Assembly (NCBI GenBank): GCA_030433355.1
Contig: JAUIMG010000008.1
Span: forward strand, 50,942 to 114,941
DNA from: Bacteroidia bacterium
Lineage (GTDB): Bacteria; Bacteroidota; Bacteroidia; Flavobacteriales_E; Vicingaceae
Direction of reading: 5' to 3'
DNA: 64,000 nt
Position numbers and translations under genes: made by a program. Shown piece by piece: positions 28,548 to 38,374 of this stretch. Numbering within the stretch: the stretch's first letter is position 1; the number at the start of each line of letters is the position of its first letter. The notes under the pieces are model-generated. The model did not search any database. It was given only the letters and a program-made list of their open reading frames with translations, and was not told the origin of the DNA.

Positions 28548-30779
28548 ATGTTTCGTTTTTACAAAAACTTAAATCTTTTTATTTTATTACTTCTTGGGAC
28601 TGAGGTATACTCACAAACGTCTTTTGAAGAAAAGGTTACATCTGCCTCTAATGTTAGACTTGCAGTTTCTAATGTAGGTGTTTTTGGGAATGGATTTAGA
28701 GGCTATAGAGATAATAGTGGAAATGAATCTTGCGAATATCCTGCCGGTTCTGGAATAGAGCATTTATTTGAATCAGGTATTTGGATTGGAGGTTTGCAAG
28801 ATGGGACAAGAGTGGTGGTTTCAACCAGTGCAATTGACGATAATTCAGGTTACTCAACTGGAGATCCGGGGTTTGAGTTTTATGCAGAACCCGGCACAGG
28901 GCTTGAAGAAAGATCTAGTTTAAGAGATAGTCCATTCTATTCGCCATTTGCTGTATCTCAGCAAGATTATGTTTCTACATTCTCGGATAGGTATTTAATC
29001 GTGCCAGGAACTAATACTCCCGTAGCTGGTCATTTAAATCCACTATTTGTTGAGGTGAATATGAAAGTATATAACTTCAATTTTTCCTTTAGTGACTTTG
29101 TTGTTTTTGTGGATATGGAAATTATCAATACAGGAAACCAGAGTGGTTCCAATGTAATCGATAGTTTATATTTTGGCATGTGGGCAAATACCGTTGTTAG
29201 AAATATTAACATTACTCCACCCGGTTCTGGTGGAACTGCTTTTTACAATAAAGGAGGAAATGGTTTTATTGATAGCTTGAATATGGCCTATTGTTATGAT
29301 TATAATGGAGATGTGGGTTTTACAAATACTTATATTTCTCAGCGGTTTTTAGGTGCTGAAGATAAGTTTGGTTTTCATCACCCAACTTTAGATAGCACTT
29401 TTGAATCCAATTATAATGCTTGGGAATTTAATACTACAGGTTCAGGTTTCTTTCTTGCTCCTTTAACAGATAATCAAAGATATCAGAAGCTAACAAGAGG
29501 CTTAGAAGATGAAGATTGTTGGGATGTAAATGTCGGCTGTGGTGGTTCTCCCTCCGGAACATTCCAAGAGCAATTAAATACAGATGGCAATAGAGCAGAT
29601 TTAGTTTCCGTAGGTCCATTTAGAGATTTTGGATTAGGAGATACCATTAATATAGCATATGCCTATATTCTAGCTTCTAAAATAGATGATGGAAGACCCA
29701 ATACGGAGAACAATCCTAGACAACAAGCTCAACTTATTGATAATGCAAATAGCGCACAAACTGCCTACAATGGGGAAGATGTAAATTTTAACGGAATACT
29801 AGATCCAGGAGAGGATAAGGATAATAATGGTAGAATTACCAGGTTTATTTTACCATCCCCACCAGATATACCTAGAATCAAAACAATCGCAAGGGATAAA
29901 AGCATTGACTTGTATTGGTCCAATAATTCGGAAGAGTCCATAGACCCTATTACTCAAATAAAGGATTTTGAGGGATATAGAGTTTTTGCAACTAAATTGG
30001 GTTATGATGTTACTAAGGTTCCTAATCTATTAGAGGATTTAATTCAAATTGGCGAATTTGATATTAAAGGTAATGGTTTCGCCAATGAGATTGGCCTCGA
30101 AACAATTAAACTTAAAAACCCAATTGCTTTTGATATAGATAACAAGGAACTAGCTGTAGATTCTATTTTCGATAATGGGGAATGGGAATATTTTATCTCA
30201 CCAGGCCAAGTTGATATCAAAGATTCTACCATATACTTTTATAAATACACTCTGAACGGACTATTAAACGGATGGCAATATGCTGTTGCTGTTTCTGCCT
30301 TTGATAGAGGTAATCCTGAGCAAAACTTATTACCACTAGAATCTTCTCTATTAGGTAATAATGCCAGGGTTTTTCCAGGTAAAGAAGAAAACTCTGATAT
30401 CAAAGAGAATCAACCATACGCTTATCCTGATCCTTATTATTTTGGATCTTCTTGGGAAGGCAAAAGTAATTTTCAAGAGCAGAGTAGAAAGCTAATTTTT
30501 GCCAACCTACCTAAAAGATGTTACATCCGAATATTTACTCCAGCAGGCGATTTAATTGATGAAATATACCATGATGAGAATTATAAAGGAGAAGACATTA
30601 GATGGTTTCAGACATTCGGCTCAGAGAACCTAGAAAACAATACTTTCTCAGGAGGTGAGCATGCTTGGGATTTACTCTCTTCATTCACACAAATAATTAG
30701 CAGAGGTATCTATGTTTTTGCAGTTGAAGATATAGATACTGGTGAAATACAGAAAGGAAAATTTACAATAATAAAATAA
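28548..30779 (+). CDS. large secreted protein with C-terminal sorting-like domain
   Basis: The 743-residue protein has a signal peptide (to about residue 22, ending TEVYSQ). The N-terminal region reads SNVRLAVSNVGVFGNGFRGY and GSGIEHLFESGIWIGG; the middle contains a Ca-binding-like DVNFNGILDPGEDKDNNG stretch near residue 412, which has a dockerin or EF-type Asp/Asn spacing. A fibronectin-type region starting RIKTIARDKSIDLYWSNN follows near residue 442. The end, from YPDPYYFGSS to GKFTIIK, resembles a T9SS or FlgD-like sorting domain. Function is unknown; position and domains suggest a surface structural or binding role with the adjacent receptor. Confidence 0.7.
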   Translation: MFRFYKNLNLFILLLLGTEVYSQTSFEEKVTSASNVRLAVSNVGVFGNGFRGYRDNSGNESCEYPAGSGIEHLFESGIWIGGLQDGTRVVVSTSAIDDNSGYSTGDPGFEFYAEPGTGLEERSSLRDSPFYSPFAVSQQDYVSTFSDRYLIVPGTNTPVAGHLNPLFVEVNMKVYNFNFSFSDFVVFVDMEIINTGNQSGSNVIDSLYFGMWANTVVRNINITPPGSGGTAFYNKGGNGFIDSLNMAYCYDYNGDVGFTNTYISQRFLGAEDKFGFHHPTLDSTFESNYNAWEFNTTGSGFFLAPLTDNQRYQKLTRGLEDEDCWDVNVGCGGSPSGTFQEQLNTDGNRADLVSVGPFRDFGLGDTINIAYAYILASKIDDGRPNTENNPRQQAQLIDNANSAQTAYNGEDVNFNGILDPGEDKDNNGRITRFILPSPPDIPRIKTIARDKSIDLYWSNNSEESIDPITQIKDFEGYRVFATKLGYDVTKVPNLLEDLIQIGEFDIKGNGFANEIGLETIKLKNPIAFDIDNKELAVDSIFDNGEWEYFISPGQVDIKDSTIYFYKYTLNGLLNGWQYAVAVSAFDRGNPEQNLLPLESSLLGNNARVFPGKEENSDIKENQPYAYPDPYYFGSSWEGKSNFQEQSRKLIFANLPKRCYIRIFTPAGDLIDEIYHDENYKGEDIRWFQTFGSENLENNTFSGGEHAWDLLSSFTQIISRGIYVFAVEDIDTGEIQKGKFTIIK

Positions 30780-30832
30780 TGAATAAACTCTCTAAAAACA
30801 AAAACTCTCTTTAATCTTTAAATTTTTAAACT

Positions 30833-33037
30833 ATGAAAAAAGTTTTATTATCTATTATTAGTTGTTTAACTCTTGGATTTGGCTATGCGCAGACCTATCC
30901 ATATGTAGACATCAATCAAATTAGTTTCGTTAGTCCTACGGATTTAGCAAATTGTAATGACTCTTCAGCTTATCTTGGAGATACAGTAAGAACCAGAGCT
31001 ATTGTTATCACAGATGGTAATCTAAGTGAAGTAGCATCAAGTTCAGTTACAGGTGGAAGTAGACCATTTATTGCAGTTGTTGATACTGCTTATGACGGAG
31101 TTGCTCCTCAAGGTTTTCAAAGTGCTGTAGTTATGGGCGCTTTTGGAAATACCCCTGTTACAGATATCGAAAATGCAATTGCTGGAGATATCTTAGAAAT
31201 GACCGTATTAGTTGCTGAGTTTAATGGTCTAGTCCAGTTAACTCCTATAAGTGCAACTTCAGTATCTTTAGTAGGTGTTGCACCATCTATTCCAACTTTT
31301 GTGACTATCAATGCAGGAGATATTCAAGATAACCAAAGAAGAAATATACTTACTACAGGAGAGCAATGGGAAGGGGCTTATGTAGAGTTACAAAATGTAA
31401 CTGTTACCTCTGTAAGTGTATTTAGTGGTGGAAGTCGTTGTGAATTTACTGTTGCAGATGCAAACGGTAATCAAGTCTTAGTTGCAGATAGATTTTTGCC
31501 TATGAGAGTTAATGGAGTAGCTACAGTTAATCCTAATTCTCCTGATTCATTAGGTACTTTAGTGCCTCCTTCAGTGGGAACTGTTTACAATCATATTAGA
31601 GGTATCATCTTCCAAGATGAAAACGGAAGTTGTTATCCAAATGCTAGCAATTTTGCCGGAGGATATGAAATCAACCCTTTTGATTCAACTGATTTAGATA
31701 AAGCAGCTTCTCCTGCGTCTATTAGCAATATTAGCAGAACACCTTTAGTTCCTAATGCTACGCAAACAGTAACGGTTAGTGCAGATATAATTGATAATGA
31801 TGGTATAGTAACTGGAGCCACTCTATATTATACGGCAGATCAAACAGCTCCTGCTAACTTATTTAGCTCAATTACAATGACCAATGTAAATTCATTGTAT
31901 TCTGCTACAATTCCTGCATTTCCTATAGATAGTGTAGTGCGTTATTATATAGAAGCAACAGATGATAGTAGCAATGTAACTACAAGTCCATCAACACCGG
32001 TAGGACAAAGATTAAGAACTTACTTCTACACAGTAAGACCTAATGGCGCAACTATCATGGATATTCAAAAAGTATTAGATTTAAGTGAAGATGATTCTCC
32101 ATTATTAGGCGATACAGTTACCGTTACAGGTATTGTAACTGCTTCTTACCAAGCAGGTGATTTGGGATATTTATATATTCAAGATCCAACCGCTACAGAG
32201 TTTGCAGGAATATTTGTTGAAGGTGGACCAACTTCTGTTTTCTCATTAAATAGAGGAGATGAGGTAACTGTTCAAGGTGTTGTTGCAGAGCAATTTGGTT
32301 TTACTAAATTACAAGCAATTACAGCTACTGCAACTACTAATACAGGTACTATTTTACCAATTGAGTTTAGTCCGAATGATACGGCTGCTTTTAGAATTAA
32401 CCCGGATACTGCAGAAGTTTATGAAGGTATGTTGGTTAGACTTAAGAACCCTTCTCCAACAGGTAGAGTTTGGGTTACTAACGCAAACCTAGGCTTTGGA
32501 GAATATAGAGTATCTACAGATCCATCTTTAACTACTACAGGTTCAAGAATATTAGCAGGTCGTCAGCAAGGTACGCAAGCTCAATCTTCTTTAGATGTAT
32601 CATACATTTCAGATACTGCAGCCTATGGAGCTAACTTAAATGTTACTCCAGTGCAAGTTACTACGGCAATGTCTTTTGACCATATTGATGGATTGGTTTA
32701 CTTTTCATTTAATAATCATAAGCTAACTCCTAGGAACAATGCAGATTTTCCTAATTTAATTGTTTCCATTGAAGAAATATCTTCTTCAGATGTAGAGTTG
32801 AATGTTTATCCAAATCCAACTGCTGATAGAATTAACATTCAAATCGCAGAAGAGTACCAATTTGAAAATTTAACCATCCAATTAACGGATATGAATGGAA
32901 GAATTGTTGCTGAAATGAATAGCAATCTTCACTTATCTTCATTAAATCTTGATGGTTTAGAAAATGGTTTTTATATCATTAGAGTTGTTAATGAAAATGA
33001 AGTATTAAATACGTCAAAAGTTATTATCAATAAATAA
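30833..33037 (+). CDS. T9SS cargo protein with probable OB-fold domains
   Basis: The 734-residue protein has a signal peptide (to about residue 20) and a C-terminal type A sorting domain (VELNVYPNPTADRINIQ to SKVIINK). Two regions of about 150 residues, one near 25-240 and one near 395-560, contain LGDTVRTRAIVITDG and LGDTVTVTGIVTASY followed by DxxAxIF-like strands and a GDEVTVQGVVAEQFG motif. These are typical of OB-fold domains found in extracellular nucleases of the ExeM/YhcR type. A sandwich region with FYTVRPNG lies between. No nuclease domain is present in this chain, but a separate EEP enzyme is two genes upstream. A hairpin follows the stop. Confidence 0.75.
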   Translation: MKKVLLSIISCLTLGFGYAQTYPYVDINQISFVSPTDLANCNDSSAYLGDTVRTRAIVITDGNLSEVASSSVTGGSRPFIAVVDTAYDGVAPQGFQSAVVMGAFGNTPVTDIENAIAGDILEMTVLVAEFNGLVQLTPISATSVSLVGVAPSIPTFVTINAGDIQDNQRRNILTTGEQWEGAYVELQNVTVTSVSVFSGGSRCEFTVADANGNQVLVADRFLPMRVNGVATVNPNSPDSLGTLVPPSVGTVYNHIRGIIFQDENGSCYPNASNFAGGYEINPFDSTDLDKAASPASISNISRTPLVPNATQTVTVSADIIDNDGIVTGATLYYTADQTAPANLFSSITMTNVNSLYSATIPAFPIDSVVRYYIEATDDSSNVTTSPSTPVGQRLRTYFYTVRPNGATIMDIQKVLDLSEDDSPLLGDTVTVTGIVTASYQAGDLGYLYIQDPTATEFAGIFVEGGPTSVFSLNRGDEVTVQGVVAEQFGFTKLQAITATATTNTGTILPIEFSPNDTAAFRINPDTAEVYEGMLVRLKNPSPTGRVWVTNANLGFGEYRVSTDPSLTTTGSRILAGRQQGTQAQSSLDVSYISDTAAYGANLNVTPVQVTTAMSFDHIDGLVYFSFNNHKLTPRNNADFPNLIVSIEEISSSDVELNVYPNPTADRINIQIAEEYQFENLTIQLTDMNGRIVAEMNSNLHLSSLNLDGLENGFYIIRVVNENEVLNTSKVIINK

Positions 33038-33043
33038 ATTTTA

Positions 33044-33083
33044 AATGAGGAGGAATGATTTCATTCCTCCTCATTATTATTTT
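33044..33083 (+). terminator. strong hairpin and U-tract between secreted protein and lipoprotein genes
   Basis: GAGGAGGAATGA at 33047-33058 and TCATTCCTCCTC at 33061-33072 are perfectly complementary over 12 bp; AAT/ATT pairs at 33044-33046 and 33073-33075 extend the stem. It is followed by ATTATTTTG. The hairpin begins seven bases after the upstream stop. The likely start of the next gene (TTG at 33082) lies in its U-tract, so the structure either terminates or attenuates transcription into the receptor genes. Confidence 0.85.
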
Positions 33084-34539
33084 GAGAAAACTAATTAACA
33101 TATTATTTATATCTATCCTTTTTTTCTCTTGCAGAGATGAAGGAGAAGTAGAGCAAAATCAGTTTCCTGAAACTAAATTCTCTATTGACGAGATTAACCT
33201 AAGCGGAGATAGAAGGTTAAATAGTATAGTTTCTGTTAGCTGGTATGGAACGGATCCTGATGGGTACGTAAAAGGCTTTGAACTTTCTTTTGATAGAAGC
33301 AATTGGACTTATACAACCGCTCAAGATTCAACTTTTACCTTTTCTATTTCGTCTGGTTCTGATACTGTTGATATAGATCTTTACATTAGAGCTGTAGATA
33401 ATGAAGGAGCAAAAGATCCATCTCCCTCTTATCTTAAAATACCTATAAAAAATACTCCCCCATCTATTAATTTTGATGAGAGGTTAATTATACCAGACTC
33501 TACTTTCTTAGTTGCAACTACAGAATGGAAAGCAGAGGATTTAGATGGAATAGAAACCATTACGAATGTTTACATAAAGATCAACAATGGCAGCTGGACT
33601 GAGATTAGCAAGAATCAAAATGTGTTTAGCTTGGTTCCTCAAAATCCTGAAGCCACAGACACAGTTCAATCTCTATTGTATTATGGCTCTGATATTAATC
33701 CGCAAAGCCAATTAATTGATGGTTTGGTATTGAATGATACAAACAAAATTTTTATAAAAGCAGTAGACCAAGCAGGTACAGAAAGTGAAATAGATACCTC
33801 AAATGTTTTTTACATGAGGTCGAAAGTAGAGGATATACTAGTGGTTGGTGGAGTTCAAGCTGCTCATAATGATTATAAAACCATTTTGAATAATGCTTCT
33901 ATTCAATATGATTTTTTAAATCTTACTATTTCAAATGGTATATACAGACCATTCCTTTGGAATATTACTTTTAGATTGCAATTATCTTTTTATGATAAAT
34001 TGTTTTTCTATTCCGACGAAACGCCATTACTGAATCCTTATACAAATACAAGTGCAATAGTTTTAGAATCTGCTGCATCTTCCTTGCAATCTTATGCAAA
34101 TAGTGGTGGGAAATATTTTATCTCAACAAATTTTAGATTTGATGCAGACATTAGTGGAATAGTTGATATTCTACCTATAGCATCGCTTTCACAAAAGAAT
34201 TTTGGTTCATGTAGACTTTGGAGCGACCCAAATAGAGGAGATTCTGCAATGATACCAACAGATACTTCCTTTCCAAGACTACAAACCCAGTTTTCAGCAT
34301 TAACTGGTGTACCTGTATTTAATATCAATGAGTCGGACACGGAAGTACTCTACAGAGGTCAACTTTCTGACGGAGCTAATACAAGAGTATGGCCAGATAC
34401 AAAAATCATAGCTTCCGGTAGAAGAAGAAATGGACGACTTAATCAGGTGTTTTTTAGCACACCTTTATTCGAATTGAATAGAAATCCTGCTAGTTTGATT
34501 GCTCTTTTCGACAGAATAATTAATGTAGAATTTAATTGA
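33082..34539 (+). CDS. lipoprotein with fibronectin-type domains, TTG start
   Basis: The product is 485 residues if translation starts at TTG 33082, giving MRKLINILFISILFFSC, a model lipoprotein signal with the lipobox Cys at residue 17. An ATG at 33055 lies inside the terminator-like hairpin and would add MISFLLIII, which is not plausible. The mature part contains WYGTDPDGYVKGFELSFD and YIRAVDNEGAKDPSPS, typical of fibronectin type III-like sandwiches, and a later VEDILVVGGVQAAH region near residue 255. No catalytic residues can be assigned. Its TGA overlaps the receptor ATG by one base (TGATG). Confidence 0.75.
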   Translation: MRKLINILFISILFFSCRDEGEVEQNQFPETKFSIDEINLSGDRRLNSIVSVSWYGTDPDGYVKGFELSFDRSNWTYTTAQDSTFTFSISSGSDTVDIDLYIRAVDNEGAKDPSPSYLKIPIKNTPPSINFDERLIIPDSTFLVATTEWKAEDLDGIETITNVYIKINNGSWTEISKNQNVFSLVPQNPEATDTVQSLLYYGSDINPQSQLIDGLVLNDTNKIFIKAVDQAGTESEIDTSNVFYMRSKVEDILVVGGVQAAHNDYKTILNNASIQYDFLNLTISNGIYRPFLWNITFRLQLSFYDKLFFYSDETPLLNPYTNTSAIVLESAASSLQSYANSGGKYFISTNFRFDADISGIVDILPIASLSQKNFGSCRLWSDPNRGDSAMIPTDTSFPRLQTQFSALTGVPVFNINESDTEVLYRGQLSDGANTRVWPDTKIIASGRRRNGRLNQVFFSTPLFELNRNPASLIALFDRIINVEFN

Positions 34540-37358
34540 TGAAAAGTATTTTAGCTTTCCTATTGATTTTTCTCTCAATGTATTCTTTTTCCCAAGAGAG
34601 AGCTACAATAAAGGGTATTGTTAAAGATGAGCAATCTGGAGAGCCATTGATTGGTGCTACCGTTATGATTATAGGAACCTATAAAGGAGTAAGTACCGAT
34701 TTTCTTGGAGCTTATGAGTTTAAAGATCTAAAGCCTGGAGATTATTCTATTAAATTCAGTTATATAGGATATGCCGATAAAATATTTAATGGAGTTCGTG
34801 TAAAAGAAGGAGAAATAAAGTCTTTAGATGCAAATTTATTGCTTAGTACACAAGCACTACAGTCTGTAGAAATTGTTGGGGAAAGAAGCCTAGTAAATCT
34901 TGAGTCTGCAAAATCTGAAGTTAGCATCACCAAGGAGGATATAGAAAAAATGAACGTAAGAGATGTTCAGGAAATCGCAGCTATGCAGTCAGGTGTTAGT
35001 AAGACACCAGATGGCCTACAAATTAGAGGTGCTAGAGTTTATGAAACAACTTATATTGTTGATGGAATAAGTGCTCAAGATCCATTAGCAGGAACAGGGT
35101 TTGGAGTGAATGTAGCTTCCAGTTCTATTGGTCAGTTAGATATAATAACAGGTGGAGTAGGAGCAGAATTTGGAGATGGTTCTTCAGGGGTAATTAATAC
35201 AACCATAAGAGAAGGAGGAGATAAATTAGAGATGTCGGGCAGCTGGCAGAGAGATAATCTTGGAATTAACACCAATCAAGGAACTGCTTGGAATACAGAT
35301 ATTGTAGAGTTTTCTGTTGGAGGCCCTGTCCCAAAAACAAATAAAAAACTTACTTTTTTTACAAATTTCACTACTAGGTTAACAGATACGTACTTTGGTT
35401 CAGAAGCAGATCAATTAAATAGTTCGTTGTTTACTAATAACCCAGAGTTTTGGGCACCAAGGCAAGACAATAACTTCACAAATACCATTAAAGTAAGTTA
35501 CCAGTTTCCAAAAGGAACAAAACTTACTATTACTAACCAACATAGTTTAAGTATTAATCAAAATACTAGGAGTCTTCAAATAGTTGGATTTGATGCTATT
35601 CTACAACCTGGCTTCCAGTTTGAAAGAAGTTTAAACTTAGATAATGCAACTACTTATACACATCACTCCAATTTAACAGCACTTAATTTTAAAAAGATTA
35701 TCAATGATAATTGGTGGTTTAATGTTTCTTTGGGAAGATTATTTACAAATTTAAGAGCGGATGCAAATGGCAGACCTTTTAGGGAGGAAACAATAGATCA
35801 ATTATATTCAGAAGCATCTATAGTTACTGATCCGGTTAGTGTCTTTAATCCAGGAGAAGATGTGCAATTTGTGCTACCAGGACCGGGTTTAGTCAATAAC
35901 GGTGGAATAAGTCCAGTATGGCATGATCATTATGCTAGAGAGTATACAGTAAACTCAAAATTTACTAGGTATTCTGAGAACCAAAAAAATAAATTGAGCT
36001 TTGGCTTTGAACATAAAATGACTAAATACCAGTGGGTGGATGTAACAAGTCCTTGGATAGGAGCCCCAATTCAAATCAATGATACTGTCACTTCGCCATC
36101 TACAAGTATAGGTTCTTCTAATGATATATGGGAAGTAAGCCCATTCAATGGAGGAATATTTGTGAGTGACGAAATAAGATACAGAGGAATAATTGCAACA
36201 ATCGGAGCAAGGCTTAATTACTGGGCTCCCGGTAAATTTGCGGATAACGCTGTGAATAATCCTAATTCTCCTGTAGTTGATCAAGTAAGGGAAGATTACC
36301 AAGAAAATACCTCCCAGCTGTTTGGTTATAGAGTTAAGACAAGATTGCTTCCGAAGATAAATGTATCATTCCCTGTTACGGAAAATAATGTACTTTATTT
36401 TAATTATGGTCATTCCATGCGATTACCTCACCCAAGATTTATATATGCAGGCTTAGATCCTGTTTATCAAGATAGATCTTTCCTCTCGAATTTAGGAAAT
36501 CCAGACATCAATCCAGAGGTAAATATTTCTTATGAAGTAGGTTATAAAACTCAGATAACAAGAGATATAGGATTAACTCTCGCAGCCTTTAATAACAATA
36601 GATTTGACTATATCGTCCAAAGAAGGGTAATCGTTCAAGATGCAACCGGAAGACCTGTTACCAAAAGAATGTATATCAATCAAGATTATGCAAGAATAAT
36701 TGGAATGGAAGGTGGAGTTTCAGTTCGTTTTGCAAAATACTTTAAAGGTTTTCTAAATGCTACTTATCAAGTCGCTAGAGGAAAGTCAAATTCAGCTAGA
36801 GAATCTGGCTTGCAAATAGAACAGAATGGAGCTATTGAATTATCGACAGAACAATACTTAGCCTTTGATAGACCTTGGGATGTAACATTGGGATTAATAT
36901 TTACTTCAGATAGTACCTTTAAAATAAGAGGCAAATCCTTGCCAGGATTTAACTTATTTGTATCCTTCAATTATGTTTCAGGATTCAGATATACGCCTTA
37001 TGAAAGAGACGGGGTTAATGACTTAGGAAGACCTCAATATATCAGGTTAGATGACCAATATTTACAAGAATTAGCTAAAGCTTGGTTTCAGTCCAATTTA
37101 AAATTGAGTAAAACGTTTCTTTTTGGCAATAATACAGGATTAACATTGAGTATTGAAGTCAGAAACCTTTTGAATTTGAAAAATGCTCAAATAATTAATC
37201 CAATAACTGGAGAAGGTTATGAGTTCGGAGATGATGTCCCTAATGAGTGGAGAGATCCAAGATATGTAGGACCTCAAGAAAATGGAGTTCCACCAAATGA
37301 CCCTGCTAGATATTTACCTCCTAGACAAGTTTTATATGGTTTAGCCTTTAGATTTTAA
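34539..37358 (+). CDS. TonB-dependent receptor with carboxypeptidase-regulatory domain
   Basis: The 939-residue protein starts at ATG 34539, overlapping the previous TGA. After a signal peptide (about 1-18) a CarboxypepD_reg-like domain covers about 21-105 (IKGIVKDEQSGEPLIGATV, YSIKFSYIGY). A plug domain follows near 115-220 (SGVSKTPDGLQIRGARVYET, YIVDGI), then a long outer-membrane barrel ending in LYGLAFRF with terminal Phe. It should import a large or bulky substrate using TonB energy. No SusD-like partner is next to it; instead a PorV/PorQ-like gene follows with a one-base overlap (TAATG). Substrate is unknown. Confidence 0.92.
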   Translation: MKSILAFLLIFLSMYSFSQERATIKGIVKDEQSGEPLIGATVMIIGTYKGVSTDFLGAYEFKDLKPGDYSIKFSYIGYADKIFNGVRVKEGEIKSLDANLLLSTQALQSVEIVGERSLVNLESAKSEVSITKEDIEKMNVRDVQEIAAMQSGVSKTPDGLQIRGARVYETTYIVDGISAQDPLAGTGFGVNVASSSIGQLDIITGGVGAEFGDGSSGVINTTIREGGDKLEMSGSWQRDNLGINTNQGTAWNTDIVEFSVGGPVPKTNKKLTFFTNFTTRLTDTYFGSEADQLNSSLFTNNPEFWAPRQDNNFTNTIKVSYQFPKGTKLTITNQHSLSINQNTRSLQIVGFDAILQPGFQFERSLNLDNATTYTHHSNLTALNFKKIINDNWWFNVSLGRLFTNLRADANGRPFREETIDQLYSEASIVTDPVSVFNPGEDVQFVLPGPGLVNNGGISPVWHDHYAREYTVNSKFTRYSENQKNKLSFGFEHKMTKYQWVDVTSPWIGAPIQINDTVTSPSTSIGSSNDIWEVSPFNGGIFVSDEIRYRGIIATIGARLNYWAPGKFADNAVNNPNSPVVDQVREDYQENTSQLFGYRVKTRLLPKINVSFPVTENNVLYFNYGHSMRLPHPRFIYAGLDPVYQDRSFLSNLGNPDINPEVNISYEVGYKTQITRDIGLTLAAFNNNRFDYIVQRRVIVQDATGRPVTKRMYINQDYARIIGMEGGVSVRFAKYFKGFLNATYQVARGKSNSARESGLQIEQNGAIELSTEQYLAFDRPWDVTLGLIFTSDSTFKIRGKSLPGFNLFVSFNYVSGFRYTPYERDGVNDLGRPQYIRLDDQYLQELAKAWFQSNLKLSKTFLFGNNTGLTLSIEVRNLLNLKNAQIINPITGEGYEFGDDVPNEWRDPRYVGPQENGVPPNDPARYLPPRQVLYGLAFRF

Positions 37359-38374
37359 TGAGAATTAATTATAAAATATTAGTTGTTTTTTGTCTGTTTG
37401 GATTCACCTCTAAGTTAGCAGCTCAACTTATTCCAAATTTTGGAGCACAAAGAGCGGGTTTGTCAACTTTGTCATTTTTAAAGAATGATATTAGCCCAAG
37501 GTCAGCTGCAGTAGGTGGGGCTAGTATTGCTAATAGTGCAGATGGTTATTCCGTATATGTAAATCCCGCAGCGGTGAGTGATATTACATCCTTCAATGCT
37601 ACCATTAGTAATTATACAGTTGGTGCAGGAATTCAACAATCCTATGCTTCGGTAATAATTCCTAGAAAAAATAAATTAGGTGGATTTGGTATTTCTCTTA
37701 ATACCTTAAACTCAGGAGCAATGGATGTTAGAACGGAGTTTCAACCAGAAGGGACTGGAGAAAAATTTTACGTAACTAATATTGCTGCTGGTTTAACCTA
37801 TTCTCAGAAACTATCCGATATGTTCTCTGTTGGGGCCACTATTAAATATATCTACGAGCAGATTTATGATTTTAACAATTCAACTTTAGCTGCAGATGTT
37901 AGTTTCTTGTACTACACAGATTTTAAGGATTTAAAATTTGCAGTGATGGTGCAGAATTTTGGAGGAAACTCTTCCATAAGTGGTGGAGAAATAAAGAATT
38001 CCTTCAATAGAACAGATCCAATTGATCCGGAGAATTATACTGTGCCTTCTGTTTTTAAACTAGGTGCTTCTATTGTTCCATGGAAGACAGAAAAGCAATC
38101 CTTGTTGGTAGCTATGCAATTGAACCATCCAAATGATAATGCCGAGAATTATAGATTGGGTTTTGAATATGAATATCTAAAACTTCTTTTTATAAGAACG
38201 GGCTTGAAGGTAAACTTAGAGGGTCAGAAATACCCAACTTTCGGTTTTGGACTTAGACATAGAGTAGGGGGGCATCCTTTGCAATTAGACTATGCTGCAA
38301 ATCCAACTGAGTTTCTCGGAGTGCTTCATACTTTTGGACTTTCTTTAACCCTTAATAATGATAAGCGTGAGTAA
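37358..38374 (+). CDS. PorV/PorQ-family outer-membrane barrel protein
   Basis: The 338-residue protein has a signal peptide (to about residue 22, KLAAQ). The mature N-terminus contains SPRSAAVGGASIANSADG and YVNPAAVSD, the conserved opening of PorV/PorQ (UPF0164) barrels, followed by FNATISNYTVG and barrel strands ending FGLSLTLNN. PorV in the T9SS shuttles cargo to the attachment complex, whereas other members of the family act as porins. Which role applies here is not clear; the surrounding cargo genes favour a dedicated partner. It overlaps the next gene by 17 bases. Confidence 0.88.
   Translation: MRINYKILVVFCLFGFTSKLAAQLIPNFGAQRAGLSTLSFLKNDISPRSAAVGGASIANSADGYSVYVNPAAVSDITSFNATISNYTVGAGIQQSYASVIIPRKNKLGGFGISLNTLNSGAMDVRTEFQPEGTGEKFYVTNIAAGLTYSQKLSDMFSVGATIKYIYEQIYDFNNSTLAADVSFLYYTDFKDLKFAVMVQNFGGNSSISGGEIKNSFNRTDPIDPENYTVPSVFKLGASIVPWKTEKQSLLVAMQLNHPNDNAENYRLGFEYEYLKLLFIRTGLKVNLEGQKYPTFGFGLRHRVGGHPLQLDYAANPTEFLGVLHTFGLSLTLNNDKRE

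Noticed and set aside
33055..33081. ATG start of the lipoprotein at 33055
   Set aside because: It lies in the arm of a 12-bp hairpin and adds MISFLLIII before a complete lipoprotein signal; TTG at 33082 fits better.
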